In this document: one piece after another, positions 50,167 through 59,612 of the stretch | Numbering within the stretch: the first letter of the stretch is position 1 | How the letters are laid out: the number at the start of each line of letters is the position of its first letter | NCBI GenBank assembly: GCA_965660675.1 | Contig: CBFIAU010000011.1 | Coordinates: 19,591-83,590 of the forward strand | Direction of reading: 5' to 3' | Length of the DNA: 64,000 nt | Source: UBA12202 sp002691725 | GTDB lineage: Bacteria > Pseudomonadota > Alphaproteobacteria > Puniceispirillales > UBA1172 | The notes under the pieces: generated by a model | The model's database searches: none | Seen by the model: only the letters and a program-made list of their open reading frames with translations | Told to the model about the DNA's origin: nothing | Program-made: the position numbers and the translations under genes

Positions 50167-51975
50167 TTATTCAGGACAAATATCGGATAATTTGGTGATG
50201 TCGCAATCTTTTTGGGCAAGGCTTTGAATAACCGCACCGTCACCTGCTGCCAATGCCGCCACCATGCTTGACTCTCTGCCTGTTAGCTTGCTGTAAATCC
50301 ATAGATTTGTCATGACATTTTTCACATAAAAGCGAGTTTCACGAGCGGGTAGTGATTCCAATAGCATCAGCTCATCACCACCATGATTGACTTTACCCGA
50401 CCATTTTTTCAAATTGCCAGGTCCAGCATTATAAGCCGCCAGCAAGCGGATTAAATCACTGTCAACAACAGGCGATTCAAGCAGATAAAGGATGTAATCT
50501 TCACCCAAACGGATATTAATATCAGGGATCAGTAGCTCATGCCGCTTCGCATGTCGATAGCCGCCATCACGCGCGATATAGGCCGCCGTAGCAGGCATTA
50601 ATTGCATTAATCCACTGGCTTTAGCCCATGATTTAGCGCGCGGATTAAATCCTGATTCTTGCCGCATAATAGCTAATAATAATGGTTGGCTGACCCTGAT
50701 CGGTAATTTTGTATCAAAGTCGGGAACAGGAAAAAGCCCGCCATACCAATTCTTGTTGGTATCGTCGCGCAAAATACCTGCGGTGCGAAAGGCCAGCCCT
50801 GCCATATGCGTGTCTGCCGCCAACGCCATAAGCTTGGCCTTATCTTGCTCATTATGTTCATCCCAGAGATACCGAAGCTCACGGCTGGCATGATAGGTTT
50901 CGCCAACCTGCAGCAACGCAAATGCGCGCTGGCCTCCGGGGATACTGTTAAGCCAGTTAATATAATTTTGATCAACTTCAGGCAGAGAGAAATCAAGCCT
51001 GATATCTTGTCCCAATGCTTCAGCGGCTAACATGCCATAAAACGTATCTTGATAACGCGCCGCCCGGTTCAGATAAGTGATGGATTGATTGGCATGGCCA
51101 GCCCGTAAATCGGCGCGGCTTGCCCAATATGCGCCTGCACTCGCCAGCGCATGATCAGCAACATCATCAAGATCAGCAAGGATATGCATATAGGCTGAGG
51201 CTTGCTCAATATTACCGCTCCGCCATGAGGCAATGCCAGCAATCCAATAGGCGCGCGGCACCTGAACACCAGAGGCAAGCTTTAGGGCTTTTTTGGCTTG
51301 CTTTATCGCCTCATTATCTTTGCCATAAATGAAATATCCATGGGCAATATCGACCCGCAAAACAGCTTCTTCTAATTTGGTGAGATAGCGAAGTTTATTT
51401 TTATTAGCCAGAATCTTAACCGCACCCGTAGGATAGCCTGACCGAATTTTACGCCGAATATCACGGGCGATAGCGCGTGTCTTGGATGGCGACGACCTGT
51501 TCTCAAAGCTCATCGGGATAGCAACATATGAGCCGTCAGAATGGGCACGTCCATAGCCATTAAGATAGCCTTTTTTCGGCTCTTTTGGATTTTTGTAATT
51601 GGCAGGCTGGCGCTTTTTGGCAAGCCGATAAATCCGCGTTGCCGAGGGGTGGTCGTTATATTTAGCCAGCCAATCACGCAATTCGATATAGGTTGATCGC
51701 CAGCCTGTTGGATGCAGATAGCGCTGTGATAAGACGCGCCCCATCAGCACATCATTATCAAGGGTTTTGATAATTTTATCGGCTTGTTTCCATTTTTTAT
51801 CTTGCTGGAGGGCAAAAATTTGCTGATAGCGATCAATATCAGCGGCAGAAAGTGGTTGCGGCAGATTAATGTCTGCTGAGGCCACAATCGGTAGCATGAC
51901 TAGCGCCAAAAGAGCCAGGACTAGCCGTGAAATCAGGCTAATCAGCATATGTTTGAGTTGGTCAGCAATATTCAT
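50167..51975 (-). CDS. Lytic transglycosylase (Slt-type)
   Basis: Periplasmic murein lytic enzyme. From the ATG at 51975 (MNIADQLKHM) it is 602 residues with a signal peptide (LVLALLALVMLPIVASA). The middle is a helical superhelix; the catalytic SLT domain near the C-terminus has LLAIMRQESGFNPRAKSWAKASGLMQLMPATAAYIARD, with the catalytic Glu in RQESGF, and then IRLLAAYNAGPGNLKKW. I take the Met at 51975 because a longer form begins with a charged non-signal segment overlapping udg. It is operonic with udg, moaB and rnhB. Confidence 0.93.
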   Translation of the reverse strand: MNIADQLKHMLISLISRLVLALLALVMLPIVASADINLPQPLSAADIDRYQQIFALQQDKKWKQADKIIKTLDNDVLMGRVLSQRYLHPTGWRSTYIELRDWLAKYNDHPSATRIYRLAKKRQPANYKNPKEPKKGYLNGYGRAHSDGSYVAIPMSFENRSSPSKTRAIARDIRRKIRSGYPTGAVKILANKNKLRYLTKLEEAVLRVDIAHGYFIYGKDNEAIKQAKKALKLASGVQVPRAYWIAGIASWRSGNIEQASAYMHILADLDDVADHALASAGAYWASRADLRAGHANQSITYLNRAARYQDTFYGMLAAEALGQDIRLDFSLPEVDQNYINWLNSIPGGQRAFALLQVGETYHASRELRYLWDEHNEQDKAKLMALAADTHMAGLAFRTAGILRDDTNKNWYGGLFPVPDFDTKLPIRVSQPLLLAIMRQESGFNPRAKSWAKASGLMQLMPATAAYIARDGGYRHAKRHELLIPDINIRLGEDYILYLLESPVVDSDLIRLLAAYNAGPGNLKKWSGKVNHGGDELMLLESLPARETRFYVKNVMTNLWIYSKLTGRESSMVAALAAGDGAVIQSLAQKDCDITKLSDICPE

Positions 51976-51995
51976 GAGATATAGTTTAGCATAAA

Positions 51996-52889
51996 TCAGG
52001 ACTGAATTTCTTCTATCTTTTTTGCAATCTGCCGAAAATCCTTCCATGCCAGTGCCTTTTGTTGGGGTGAGCGGAGCAGATAAGCCGGATGCAATGTCGG
52101 CATGACAGGCAAAACAAGCCCTTCACCTGCATCAAAATCATACCATTGCCCACGAAGTTTTAAAATCCCCATATTAGTTGCCAATACCGCTTTTGCCGCC
52201 GCCCCACCAAGGCAGACAAGGATTTTAGGTGCAACTAATTGTATATGACGCCTTAAAACAGGCATGAATTGGGCGGTTTCTTGTGCCGTTGGTGTCCGAT
52301 TGCCCGGTGGCCGCCATAAAATCGTGTTGGTGATATAAATCTGCTCACGAGGCAGACCGATAGATAGCAGCATCCGGTTTAGCAACTGGCCACTAACCCC
52401 GACAAATGGTTTGCCTTGCCTATCTTCATCTGCCCCCGGTGCTTCGCCGATAAACATGATATTAGAGGCGGGATCACCATCTGCAAAGACAATTTGGGTG
52501 GCGGTGCGCTTGAGATCAGAGCCATCATAAGCTGCTGCCGCCTGCCGCAATTCTTCCAGTGTTTGGCATCTTGAGACGTCCAAAGCCTCAATTTTAGTGG
52601 CTTCAGAGCCGCCTTTAGCTGATCTATCTGTGATCCCTTGGTTTGGAAGATTAGTACCCGTTGGGGTATCTGCCCGCGCGTTAGCCGCTTGATCCGCATC
52701 ATTATCCGTGATGCTCTGAGCGGCGCTCAGGTCAGGCGTGTCCATGATTGCTTCATCCGCACCCATCTCAACTTGCCAGCGCAAGGCGTCTAACATTTGC
52801 AGCGCATCATCGATTGGCTTAGCTGAGCGCATATTATTGTCAGATGCTGGCTGAGATGACGGAAATGAATTATTTTCTGACGACACCAT
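51996..52889 (-). CDS. Uracil-DNA glycosylase, family 4-like
   Basis: A 297-residue family 4-like uracil-DNA glycosylase (base excision repair). The catalytic core has IMFIGEAPGADEDRQGKPFVGVSGQLLNRML, YITNTILWRPPGNRTPT and PVMPTLHPAYLLRSP. The first about 100 residues are a poorly conserved Asp/Ala/Asn-rich linker. Only two cysteines exist in the whole protein (SRCQTL and LVCLGG), so the four-cysteine iron-sulfur site of classical family 4 enzymes cannot be complete. It is the first gene of a minus-strand operon and divergent from the ETF-QO gene. Confidence 0.88.
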   Translation of the reverse strand: MVSSENNSFPSSQPASDNNMRSAKPIDDALQMLDALRWQVEMGADEAIMDTPDLSAAQSITDNDADQAANARADTPTGTNLPNQGITDRSAKGGSEATKIEALDVSRCQTLEELRQAAAAYDGSDLKRTATQIVFADGDPASNIMFIGEAPGADEDRQGKPFVGVSGQLLNRMLLSIGLPREQIYITNTILWRPPGNRTPTAQETAQFMPVLRRHIQLVAPKILVCLGGAAAKAVLATNMGILKLRGQWYDFDAGEGLVLPVMPTLHPAYLLRSPQQKALAWKDFRQIAKKIEEIQS

Positions 52890-53026
52890 ATTATTTATTT
52901 TCCTTTTATATCCATTATAAATAGTATGGAGTAATTCTTATAAAACAATATCACAATTGCATTATAGTTAAATCAAAAATGGTTTAGCAAAACCGCTAAA
53001 TCGACAGGTTGAGGGGTAGGGGTCTG

Positions 53027-54676
53027 ATGGAACGCGAATCAATGGAATTTGATGTAGTGATTGTTGGTGGTGGGCCATCTGGTCTATCAGCGGCAATCCG
53101 GCTGAAACAACGCGCTCAAGAAGAAGGTCGTGAGATTGAAGTCTGCCTGATTGAAAAAGGCGCTGAGATTGGCGCCCATATCTTATCAGGTGCTGTGCTT
53201 GAGCCGCGCGCGCTTAATGAACTTATCCCTGACTGGGCAGATAAAGGCGCGCCGTTGGATACGCCTGTCAAACATGACCGCTTCATGTATCTGACAAAAA
53301 CTGGATCATTCCGCCTGCCGACCCCGCCACAGATGAATAATCATGACAATTATATTATCAGCCTTGGCAATTTCTGCCGCTGGCTTGGTGAACAAGCCGA
53401 AGCTATGGGCGTTGAAATTTATCCGGGCTTTCCTGCGGCTGAAGTGCTTTATGACGATGATGGCCGTGTTCGCGGGATTGCCACTGGTGATATGGGACGT
53501 GATCAAAATGGTGAGCCTACGGATGCCTTTGAGCCGGGCATGGAATTACTTGGTAAGCAGACCATTTTTGCTGAAGGCTGTCGTGGACATCTGACAAAAA
53601 CCTTATTTGATCGCTACGACTTGCGTGAGGGCAAAGACCCCCAAACCTATGCTATTGGCATTAAGGAGTTATGGGATATTGATCCAGCCAAATCTGAGCC
53701 TGGAAAAGTCTGGCATTCGGTAGGCTGGCCAGTCTCAAGCGATGTATATGGCGGATCTTTCCTTTACCACCTCAATGGAAATCAGGTAGCGGTTGGCTAT
53801 GTCATTGGATTAGATTATAAAAACCCGCATTTATCCCCGTTTGATGAGTTTCAGCGTTTCAAAACCCATCCCAAGGTTAGAGACGTATTTGAAGGCGGCC
53901 GCCGTGTATCTTATGGCGCACGAGCGCTTAATGAAGGCGGCTTCCAGTCAATTCCAAAATTGACTTTCCCTGGCGGCTGTCTCGTTGGCTGTACTGCTGG
54001 TTTCCTCAATGTGCCAAAGATCAAGGGTACGCATACCTCTATGAAATCGGGCATGCTCGCCGCCGATGCTGTCTTTGATGTTATTGCCAGCGCTGATGCT
54101 GCCGAAAATGCTTCTGGTCTTGAACCTGTTAGCTATGCCGAAAAGATTGAAGCCTCATGGCTCTGGAAAGAATTGCATAAGGTGCGGAATATTCGGCCAG
54201 GGTTCAATCGCGGATTATGGCTAGGGATGGCTTATGCTGGCCTTGACACCTATATTTTGCGCGGCCGGGCGCCTTGGACATTCAAGCATCACAGTGATCA
54301 TGATCAGCTCAAGCCAGCCGCCGATATGCCCAAAATTGAATATCCTAAACCCGATGGTGTGGTCAGTTTTGATCGCAACTCATCTGTTTATTTATCTGGC
54401 ACAAACCATACAGATGGTCAGCCTGTTCATCTTCAGCTTAAAGATACGTCTGTCCCTGTTGAACATAATCTGGCGCTTTATGATGCCCCTGAACAGCGCT
54501 ATTGCCCGGCTGGAGTGTATGAGATTATCCGCGACGATGATGGAACTAATCCACGCCTGCAAATCAATTCACAAAACTGCGTGCATTGTAAAACTTGCGA
54601 TATTAAAGACCCGACGCAGAATATTACATGGGTAACACCTGAGGGCGGCGGCGGCCCTGCTTATCCAAATATGTGA
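53027..54676 (+). CDS. Electron transfer flavoprotein-ubiquinone oxidoreductase
   Basis: Inner-membrane-associated FAD/4Fe-4S enzyme that passes electrons from ETF to ubiquinone. From the ATG at 53027 it has 549 residues. FAD-binding is at DVVIVGGGPSGLSAAIRL, then IEKGAEIGAHILSGAVLEPRAL, and the C-terminal ferredoxin-like site is NCVHCKTCDIKDPTQNITW. A strong AGGGG/TAGGGG site sits just before the ATG; the TTG at 53009 is less likely. It is divergent from udg. With ETF it would serve fatty acid and amino acid breakdown. Confidence 0.96.
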   Translation: MERESMEFDVVIVGGGPSGLSAAIRLKQRAQEEGREIEVCLIEKGAEIGAHILSGAVLEPRALNELIPDWADKGAPLDTPVKHDRFMYLTKTGSFRLPTPPQMNNHDNYIISLGNFCRWLGEQAEAMGVEIYPGFPAAEVLYDDDGRVRGIATGDMGRDQNGEPTDAFEPGMELLGKQTIFAEGCRGHLTKTLFDRYDLREGKDPQTYAIGIKELWDIDPAKSEPGKVWHSVGWPVSSDVYGGSFLYHLNGNQVAVGYVIGLDYKNPHLSPFDEFQRFKTHPKVRDVFEGGRRVSYGARALNEGGFQSIPKLTFPGGCLVGCTAGFLNVPKIKGTHTSMKSGMLAADAVFDVIASADAAENASGLEPVSYAEKIEASWLWKELHKVRNIRPGFNRGLWLGMAYAGLDTYILRGRAPWTFKHHSDHDQLKPAADMPKIEYPKPDGVVSFDRNSSVYLSGTNHTDGQPVHLQLKDTSVPVEHNLALYDAPEQRYCPAGVYEIIRDDDGTNPRLQINSQNCVHCKTCDIKDPTQNITWVTPEGGGGPAYPNM

Positions 54677-54777
54677 TGTGATGCGGTTATAGTTTGGCAT
54701 AATCCATAAATTTCGCCATAATACGATCATGGACAATTTAATGATTGATCACATGAAATGGCTGAAATGGGGTGGTT

Positions 54778-56544
54778 ATGATGATTGGTATTCGTCATGT
54801 CATGACGGCTAACGGTATTATGCCCTTCATCATTCGTGGCATCATGCCTTTTATTATGCCCGTTATCATGTCTGTTATCATGTTAACTATGGCTAGCTGT
54901 ACCAACCAGCCTACGCAAAACCTTCTGGATGAAATGGATGAGACTGATACCCCTTACTCTGTGACGGATCAGCATGACTCCGAATTAGCCGCGTTTATGG
55001 TTGGCCATTTTGCCCTGAAAAACGGCGATCTGTCGAAAGCCGCCGATGCCTTTACGCAAGCCCTCTCGCGCAATCAGGATGATCGCTATCTCTTAAACCT
55101 CGCCTTTCAGACACAGTATTATAGCGGCAATATTGAGACCGCAAGCGACTTAGCGGCACGCATTGAGCGTAGCGATGACCAGATCATCCTATCAGGTGAG
55201 CCAGCCGCCGCCTTAGTCGCAATTGAAGAAGATTGGGAAGCCCTATATGTTTTAGCCAAGCATATGGCTGCTGATGGCCGCTCGCATGAAATCGGAACAA
55301 TCATGGCGGCATGGGCATTAGCCGCCCAAGGACAAGGCGATGCTGGTTTAGTGATGCTTGATGCTATTGATCAATTTAATGATGGCAGCAGCTCACAAAC
55401 CCGATTAAGCCAGCAAGCCTTATTAGCAGAATATATTGGCAATACGGAGCTGGCTCTAGCTAATGCGCTTGATGTTCTGGAACGCGATAATTTAAATCAG
55501 AATATCATTCTGGATATGGCAGGAGTATTGCTTCGCAATGATAATGCCGATGATGCCAGACTATGGATAAACCGATTAGGGTGGAACTTTCCTCGCGCTC
55601 AGATGCTGGCTCAAATTGATGCCGGAACCTCACCATTACTGACCGCACCAAATGCCATAAAGGCTATGGCAACAGGCATTGTTACTAGTCAGATTGACCC
55701 TATTCAAAACAGCTATCAAGCCATTTCACTGGCGCGTCTTTATCTGGCGGCCTATCTTGACCAAGATAGTGCCTATGCAAAATATTTGATTGCAGAATCC
55801 TATATTGACGCTGGTCTGATTGATGATGGTGTTGCAATATTGTCGCTTATTCCGCCTGATAGTATTTGGTTTATAGAAGCCCGGATGAGCATGGTATCGG
55901 CTATCCGCTCTGGCGGCACGGATAAAGCCCTTGGCAGGCAGATTATCAATGATTTGCTTGATGACTATCCCGAAAATCCATTGCTATGGGCAGAACAGGG
56001 CTTAACCGCACAGCGCAGTGATCGCCATAGCGAGGCTGAGATTGCATTTACCAAAGCGTTTACCTTAGGGCTTAATAATGGCCGTCTCCTCTATTACCTG
56101 GCGATTGCCCAAGCTGACCAAGGCAAAACGCAGATAGCAGAGGAGACATTTCGGCGGTCGATCGCGCTTTCCCCATTTAATGCTTATAGCCTCAATTATT
56201 TTGGCTATTGGCTAATTGAACAAAATCGGCAGTTGGATGAGGCCAAATCATTTATTCAGAGCGCCGTTGATAAACAGCCTGATAATGGCGCCTTTGTGGA
56301 TTCGCTTGGCTGGGTCTATTTCAAAATGGGAGATTATCAAAATTCCCTGTTTTATCTGGAAAGGGCAGCGACTCTCATTCCTGATGATCCTGTTATTACC
56401 GATCATTTAGGCGATGTCTATTTAGCATTAGGACGTTCAGCAGAAGCCATACATGAATGGCGGCGATCATTGGTATTCGCACCCGATGAGACGCTAAAGG
56501 CCGAAATTGAAGCCAAGATATCGAAAGTGCTTGATGATGAATAA
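54778..56544 (+). CDS. TPR-repeat lipoprotein
   Basis: A 588-residue protein with a lipobox (LTMASC) after a long Met/Ile/Pro-rich hydrophobic signal segment (MPFIIRGIMPFIMPVIMSVIM), so an outer- or inner-membrane lipoprotein. After NQPTQNLLDEMDETD the rest is TPR repeats (ALKNGDLSKAADAFTQAL near the start, and DSLGWVYFKMGDYQNSLFYLERA and ITDHLGDVYLALGRSAEAIHEW near the end). Start choice among GTG 54772, ATG 54778 and ATG 54781 is uncertain. This gene lies between the ETF-QO gene and ispE, as in other Alphaproteobacteria. Scaffold or assembly roles are likely for the family; the function here is unknown. Confidence 0.85.
   Translation: MMIGIRHVMTANGIMPFIIRGIMPFIMPVIMSVIMLTMASCTNQPTQNLLDEMDETDTPYSVTDQHDSELAAFMVGHFALKNGDLSKAADAFTQALSRNQDDRYLLNLAFQTQYYSGNIETASDLAARIERSDDQIILSGEPAAALVAIEEDWEALYVLAKHMAADGRSHEIGTIMAAWALAAQGQGDAGLVMLDAIDQFNDGSSSQTRLSQQALLAEYIGNTELALANALDVLERDNLNQNIILDMAGVLLRNDNADDARLWINRLGWNFPRAQMLAQIDAGTSPLLTAPNAIKAMATGIVTSQIDPIQNSYQAISLARLYLAAYLDQDSAYAKYLIAESYIDAGLIDDGVAILSLIPPDSIWFIEARMSMVSAIRSGGTDKALGRQIINDLLDDYPENPLLWAEQGLTAQRSDRHSEAEIAFTKAFTLGLNNGRLLYYLAIAQADQGKTQIAEETFRRSIALSPFNAYSLNYFGYWLIEQNRQLDEAKSFIQSAVDKQPDNGAFVDSLGWVYFKMGDYQNSLFYLERAATLIPDDPVITDHLGDVYLALGRSAEAIHEWRRSLVFAPDETLKAEIEAKISKVLDDE
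54862..54885 (+). repeat. 12-base tandem repeat within a lipoprotein signal peptide
   Basis: GTTATCATGTCT (54862-54873) and GTTATCATGTTA (54874-54885) encode VIMS-VIML, and imperfect ATTATGCCC/ATCATGCCT copies lie just before. The result is a Met/Ile/Pro-rich signal segment longer than usual. Confidence 0.7.
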
Positions 56545-57421
56545 TCAGGTGGCTTTGCTCGCTCCTGCAAAAATTAACCTTAATCTCAATATTACTGGCC
56601 GCCGCGCTGATGGCTACCATCATCTTGATTCTGTGGCTATCTTTGCCAGCCTTGCTGACCACCTCACCATAACTCTGGCTGACCAAGACAGCGTCACTAT
56701 AACAGGTGCGATAGCGGCCGAGCTTGATCATATGGATACCAGTTTGCATGTGGCGCGTGATATGTTTCGGGCGCGAAGTGGATGGCATCAGCCGCTTCAG
56801 ATTGCGCTTGAGAAAAACATTCCTATTGCCGCAGGCTTGGGTGGCGGCTCATCTGATGCGGCGGCGGTCTTGCATGGCATGGCGCAGCTGTCGGGCTGGA
56901 AAGACGACAACCAAATGATGGATATGGCACTTAGCATTGGTGCCGATGTGCCGGCCCTGATGATGAGCAGGCAGACAACTATGCTCCGTATGCAAGGCAT
57001 TGGTGAAGTATTGACGCCGCTATCCGATGCGGAGGCTAAGTCGCTTGGTATTCTGCTCGTCAATCCAGGCGTTTCAGTATCAACAGCAGCGGTGTTTCAA
57101 GCCTTGCGTGGTCAGGGTTTTACGCCAGCGCCAGAACATCAGCCGCCCCTAACCGAGATCAACTTCTCAGCCCAGATCGCGCGCGGTAATGATATGACTT
57201 CTGCTGCGATATCACTCGCCCCGGAGATTGAAACGACGCTTTCGGCTCTAGGTGAATGCAGTGCGGAAAATCATGGATATGGTGCCGCCATGAGTGGCTC
57301 AGGCGCAACATGTTTTGCCATTTTTCCGACCATTAGCCGAGCCGAGCAGGCGCGTTCAAACCTGACCGCTTATATGCCAGATGATCAGTTTTGGTGCTGG
57401 GCTGGTGGTCTAATCAGATGA
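56537..57421 (+). CDS. ispE: 4-diphosphocytidyl-2-C-methyl-D-erythritol kinase
   Basis: GHMP kinase in the MEP isoprenoid pathway; about 294 residues. It has LLAPAKINLNLNITGRRADGYHHLDSV, PIAAGLGGGSSDAAAVLHGM (ATP-binding), and MSGSGATCFAIF near the C-terminus. The start is ATG 56537 or the adjacent 56534; both overlap the upstream TPR gene stop (56542-56544). Presumably cotranscribed with it. Confidence 0.95.
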   Translation: MNNQVALLAPAKINLNLNITGRRADGYHHLDSVAIFASLADHLTITLADQDSVTITGAIAAELDHMDTSLHVARDMFRARSGWHQPLQIALEKNIPIAAGLGGGSSDAAAVLHGMAQLSGWKDDNQMMDMALSIGADVPALMMSRQTTMLRMQGIGEVLTPLSDAEAKSLGILLVNPGVSVSTAAVFQALRGQGFTPAPEHQPPLTEINFSAQIARGNDMTSAAISLAPEIETTLSALGECSAENHGYGAAMSGSGATCFAIFPTISRAEQARSNLTAYMPDDQFWCWAGGLIR

Positions 57422-57533
57422 GATCAGCGGTAAATCAGCCTTTTTGAATATGCCTGACCGTTTTCATAAAAAACAATCTTGATATCGGGCGATGTTATCG
57501 CTATGTTGCGTCAATATTTGGCGTTGACTTTAT

Positions 57534-57608
57534 TGGGGCGTGGCCAAGCGGTAAGGCATCGGTTTTTGGTACCGTGTATCGTAGGTTCGAATCCTACCGC
57601 CCCAGCCA
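57534..57608 (+). tRNA. tRNA-Gln (anticodon TTG)
   Basis: A 75-base cloverleaf with acceptor arms TGGGGCG / CGCCCCA, D-loop AAGCGGTAAGG, anticodon loop TTTTGGT (anticodon TTG, Gln) and T-loop GGTTCGAATCC. The discriminator G and a CCA end (57606-57608) are encoded. It stands alone between ispE and the response-regulator gene. A run of Ts lies a few bases after it, but no clear hairpin. Confidence 0.96.
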
Positions 57609-57660
57609 ATCTTTTTAATAATTCCTGAAAATCACTGATAATACGGGTGCTTAAACAACC

Positions 57661-58335
57661 TTACGCCAGTTGATAGCCGCCTTCGTATGTCAGCAAAAAA
57701 GGCGTCTCATCGACATAACGGATTTTTTGGCGAAGCCGATAGATATGCGTTTCCAGCGTATGTGTCGTCACCCCATCACCATAGCCCCATACTTCTTCAA
57801 GTAAGGCTTTTTTATTGATCACCCGATCCTGATTCTGATGCAGATGCTTAATAATGGCCGCTTCTTTTTCGGTCAGGTTAATGACATCACTATTTTCGAT
57901 ATGCACCAATGTCTTGCGGCTACTAGAAAATTGGAACGCGCCAATGGTGATTCTGGCATCCTCACGAGCTTGATGTTGAATGAGATGGGTTTTCATCCGC
58001 GCGATCAGCTCACCAATGCGAACAGGCTTGGCGATGTAATCATTAGCACCCGCTTCCAGCCCGTCAATCGTATCCATTTCGCTTGATTGCGCTGTCAACA
58101 TAAGCACAGGGATCGTGTATCCCATGTCACGCATCCAGCGACAAAGATCACGCCCATCCCCGTCACCAAGCGTGACATCCAGAATAACCAGATCAAGATC
58201 CATCTGAGGGAGTTTGGTTTTTGCCTCGGTCAGCGATGCCGCTCCATCAATGTCATAGCCACCTTCTTGTTCAATTTGAAGAAGGATTGTTTCAAGAAGA
58301 TATGGATCATCATCAACAGCTAGAACTTTAATCAC
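57661..58335 (-). CDS. OmpR-family response regulator
   Basis: A two-component transcription factor of 224 residues. The receiver has DDD at 8-10, phosphoacceptor D53 (VILDVTLGDG), T81 and K103 (AKPV), and a winged-helix DNA-binding domain follows (LTEKEAAIIKHLHQNQDRVINKKALLEEVWGY ... ETHIYRLRQKIR). No histidine kinase is next to it, so it is an orphan in this window. The targets are not known. It diverges from ribA by 126 bases. Confidence 0.93.
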   Translation of the reverse strand: MIKVLAVDDDPYLLETILLQIEQEGGYDIDGAASLTEAKTKLPQMDLDLVILDVTLGDGDGRDLCRWMRDMGYTIPVLMLTAQSSEMDTIDGLEAGANDYIAKPVRIGELIARMKTHLIQHQAREDARITIGAFQFSSSRKTLVHIENSDVINLTEKEAAIIKHLHQNQDRVINKKALLEEVWGYGDGVTTHTLETHIYRLRQKIRYVDETPFLLTYEGGYQLA

Positions 58336-58461
58336 GACAATTCGTACCTATATAAAAGTCTTATGGACAACTCTTTCATTCCTTCATAATTTAATGATAA
58401 AGAATTGACCAGACAAAATCACTAATATTTATAAATTGAAAACAGATACAGGACATATTTT

Positions 58462-59574
58462 ATGGTCATTTCGGCCAAACATCAGGCAGTACAGCGCGCT
58501 ATATCTGACTTGCGCCGAGGTGGGGCTGTGCTTGTTCGAGATAAAGAAAATGATGCGTATTTAGTCCGCGCGGCGGAGCAAATTGACAATAATACCATTG
58601 CCAACATGGCGCAACTAAGTCGATCTGCACCTTATTTGCTGATTAGCACTAATCGTGCCCTGGCGATCGGGCTGACTCCTCGTGAGGATGCGGCGGCGTG
58701 TTCTATTGCCCTCTCTGATGAGCAAAATAATGATATTATCCGCGGTCTGATTGGTGATATTCCACTAAAAGTCGATATTGAAGACCTGTCTATTCTGGGT
58801 GAGAAACCGCTTAGCGTTGCCGACAGTATTTTGATATTGATGCGGGTAGCCCGGCTCTTGCCGGCGGCGATATCAACGCGCCTGCCGCACACGGATCATG
58901 CCTCATTACGGCTATGGGCAGAAGAACACGGCATTTTGATTGTTCAAGACAATGATATTCGCCGCTTTGAGACCATCTCAGCCAGCCTTCTGAAAGAGGT
59001 CGCCCGTGCCCGATTACCCTTAGCTGATGCCGAAGATGCCCAAATTGCAATCTTTCGCCCTGGCGATGGCGGCACTGAGCACTTTGCCATTATTATCAGT
59101 AATGGTGACAGGCTGGCGGCACCGCCTGTGCGTATTCATTCCCAATGTATTACTGGCGATATTCTCGGCAGCCTGAAATGTGATTGCGGTGATCAGCTGC
59201 GGCTATCTATCCGCCAAATGGCTGATATGGGCGGCGGCGTGCTGATCTATTTAGCTCAGGAAGGTCGTGATATTGGCCTTGTTAATAAACTCAAGGCCTA
59301 TGCCTTGCAAGATCAGGGTGTTGATACGGTTGATGCTAATCATCAGCTTGGCTTTGACACAGATCATCGGTTTTTCTTGCCAGCGGCGGAAATGTTGCGG
59401 CAAATGGGCTTATCAAATATTCAGCTCATGACCAATAATCCGGATAAAATTAACCAGATCGAGGCCTGCGGCATCACCGTTGGCTCGCGTCTGCCGATCA
59501 TTACCCCTGATAATCCGCATAATGCTGATTATCTAGCGACAAAGGCGCGGCGAACTGGTCATATGTTTGACTAA
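58462..59574 (+). CDS. ribA: GTP cyclohydrolase II
   Basis: First step of riboflavin synthesis: opens GTP to 2,5-diamino-6-ribosylamino-4(3H)-pyrimidinone 5'-phosphate. The C-terminal domain (about 170 to 370) has RIHSQCITGDILGSLKCDCGDQLRLS (three zinc-binding Cys), GGGVLIYLAQEGRDIGLVNKLKAYALQD and IQLMTNNPDKINQIEACG. The N-terminal 165 residues look like a worn DHBP-synthase (RibB) domain, with VRDKENDAY in place of the acidic catalytic DDEDREN...-type motif, so it is probably non-catalytic. Such fusions are known in Alphaproteobacteria. Divergent from the response regulator gene. Confidence 0.93.
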   Translation: MVISAKHQAVQRAISDLRRGGAVLVRDKENDAYLVRAAEQIDNNTIANMAQLSRSAPYLLISTNRALAIGLTPREDAAACSIALSDEQNNDIIRGLIGDIPLKVDIEDLSILGEKPLSVADSILILMRVARLLPAAISTRLPHTDHASLRLWAEEHGILIVQDNDIRRFETISASLLKEVARARLPLADAEDAQIAIFRPGDGGTEHFAIIISNGDRLAAPPVRIHSQCITGDILGSLKCDCGDQLRLSIRQMADMGGGVLIYLAQEGRDIGLVNKLKAYALQDQGVDTVDANHQLGFDTDHRFFLPAAEMLRQMGLSNIQLMTNNPDKINQIEACGITVGSRLPIITPDNPHNADYLATKARRTGHMFD

Positions 59575-59612
59575 TCTGTCGGGGAAACAGGGGCAATTAT
59601 AGCCCCATAAAA

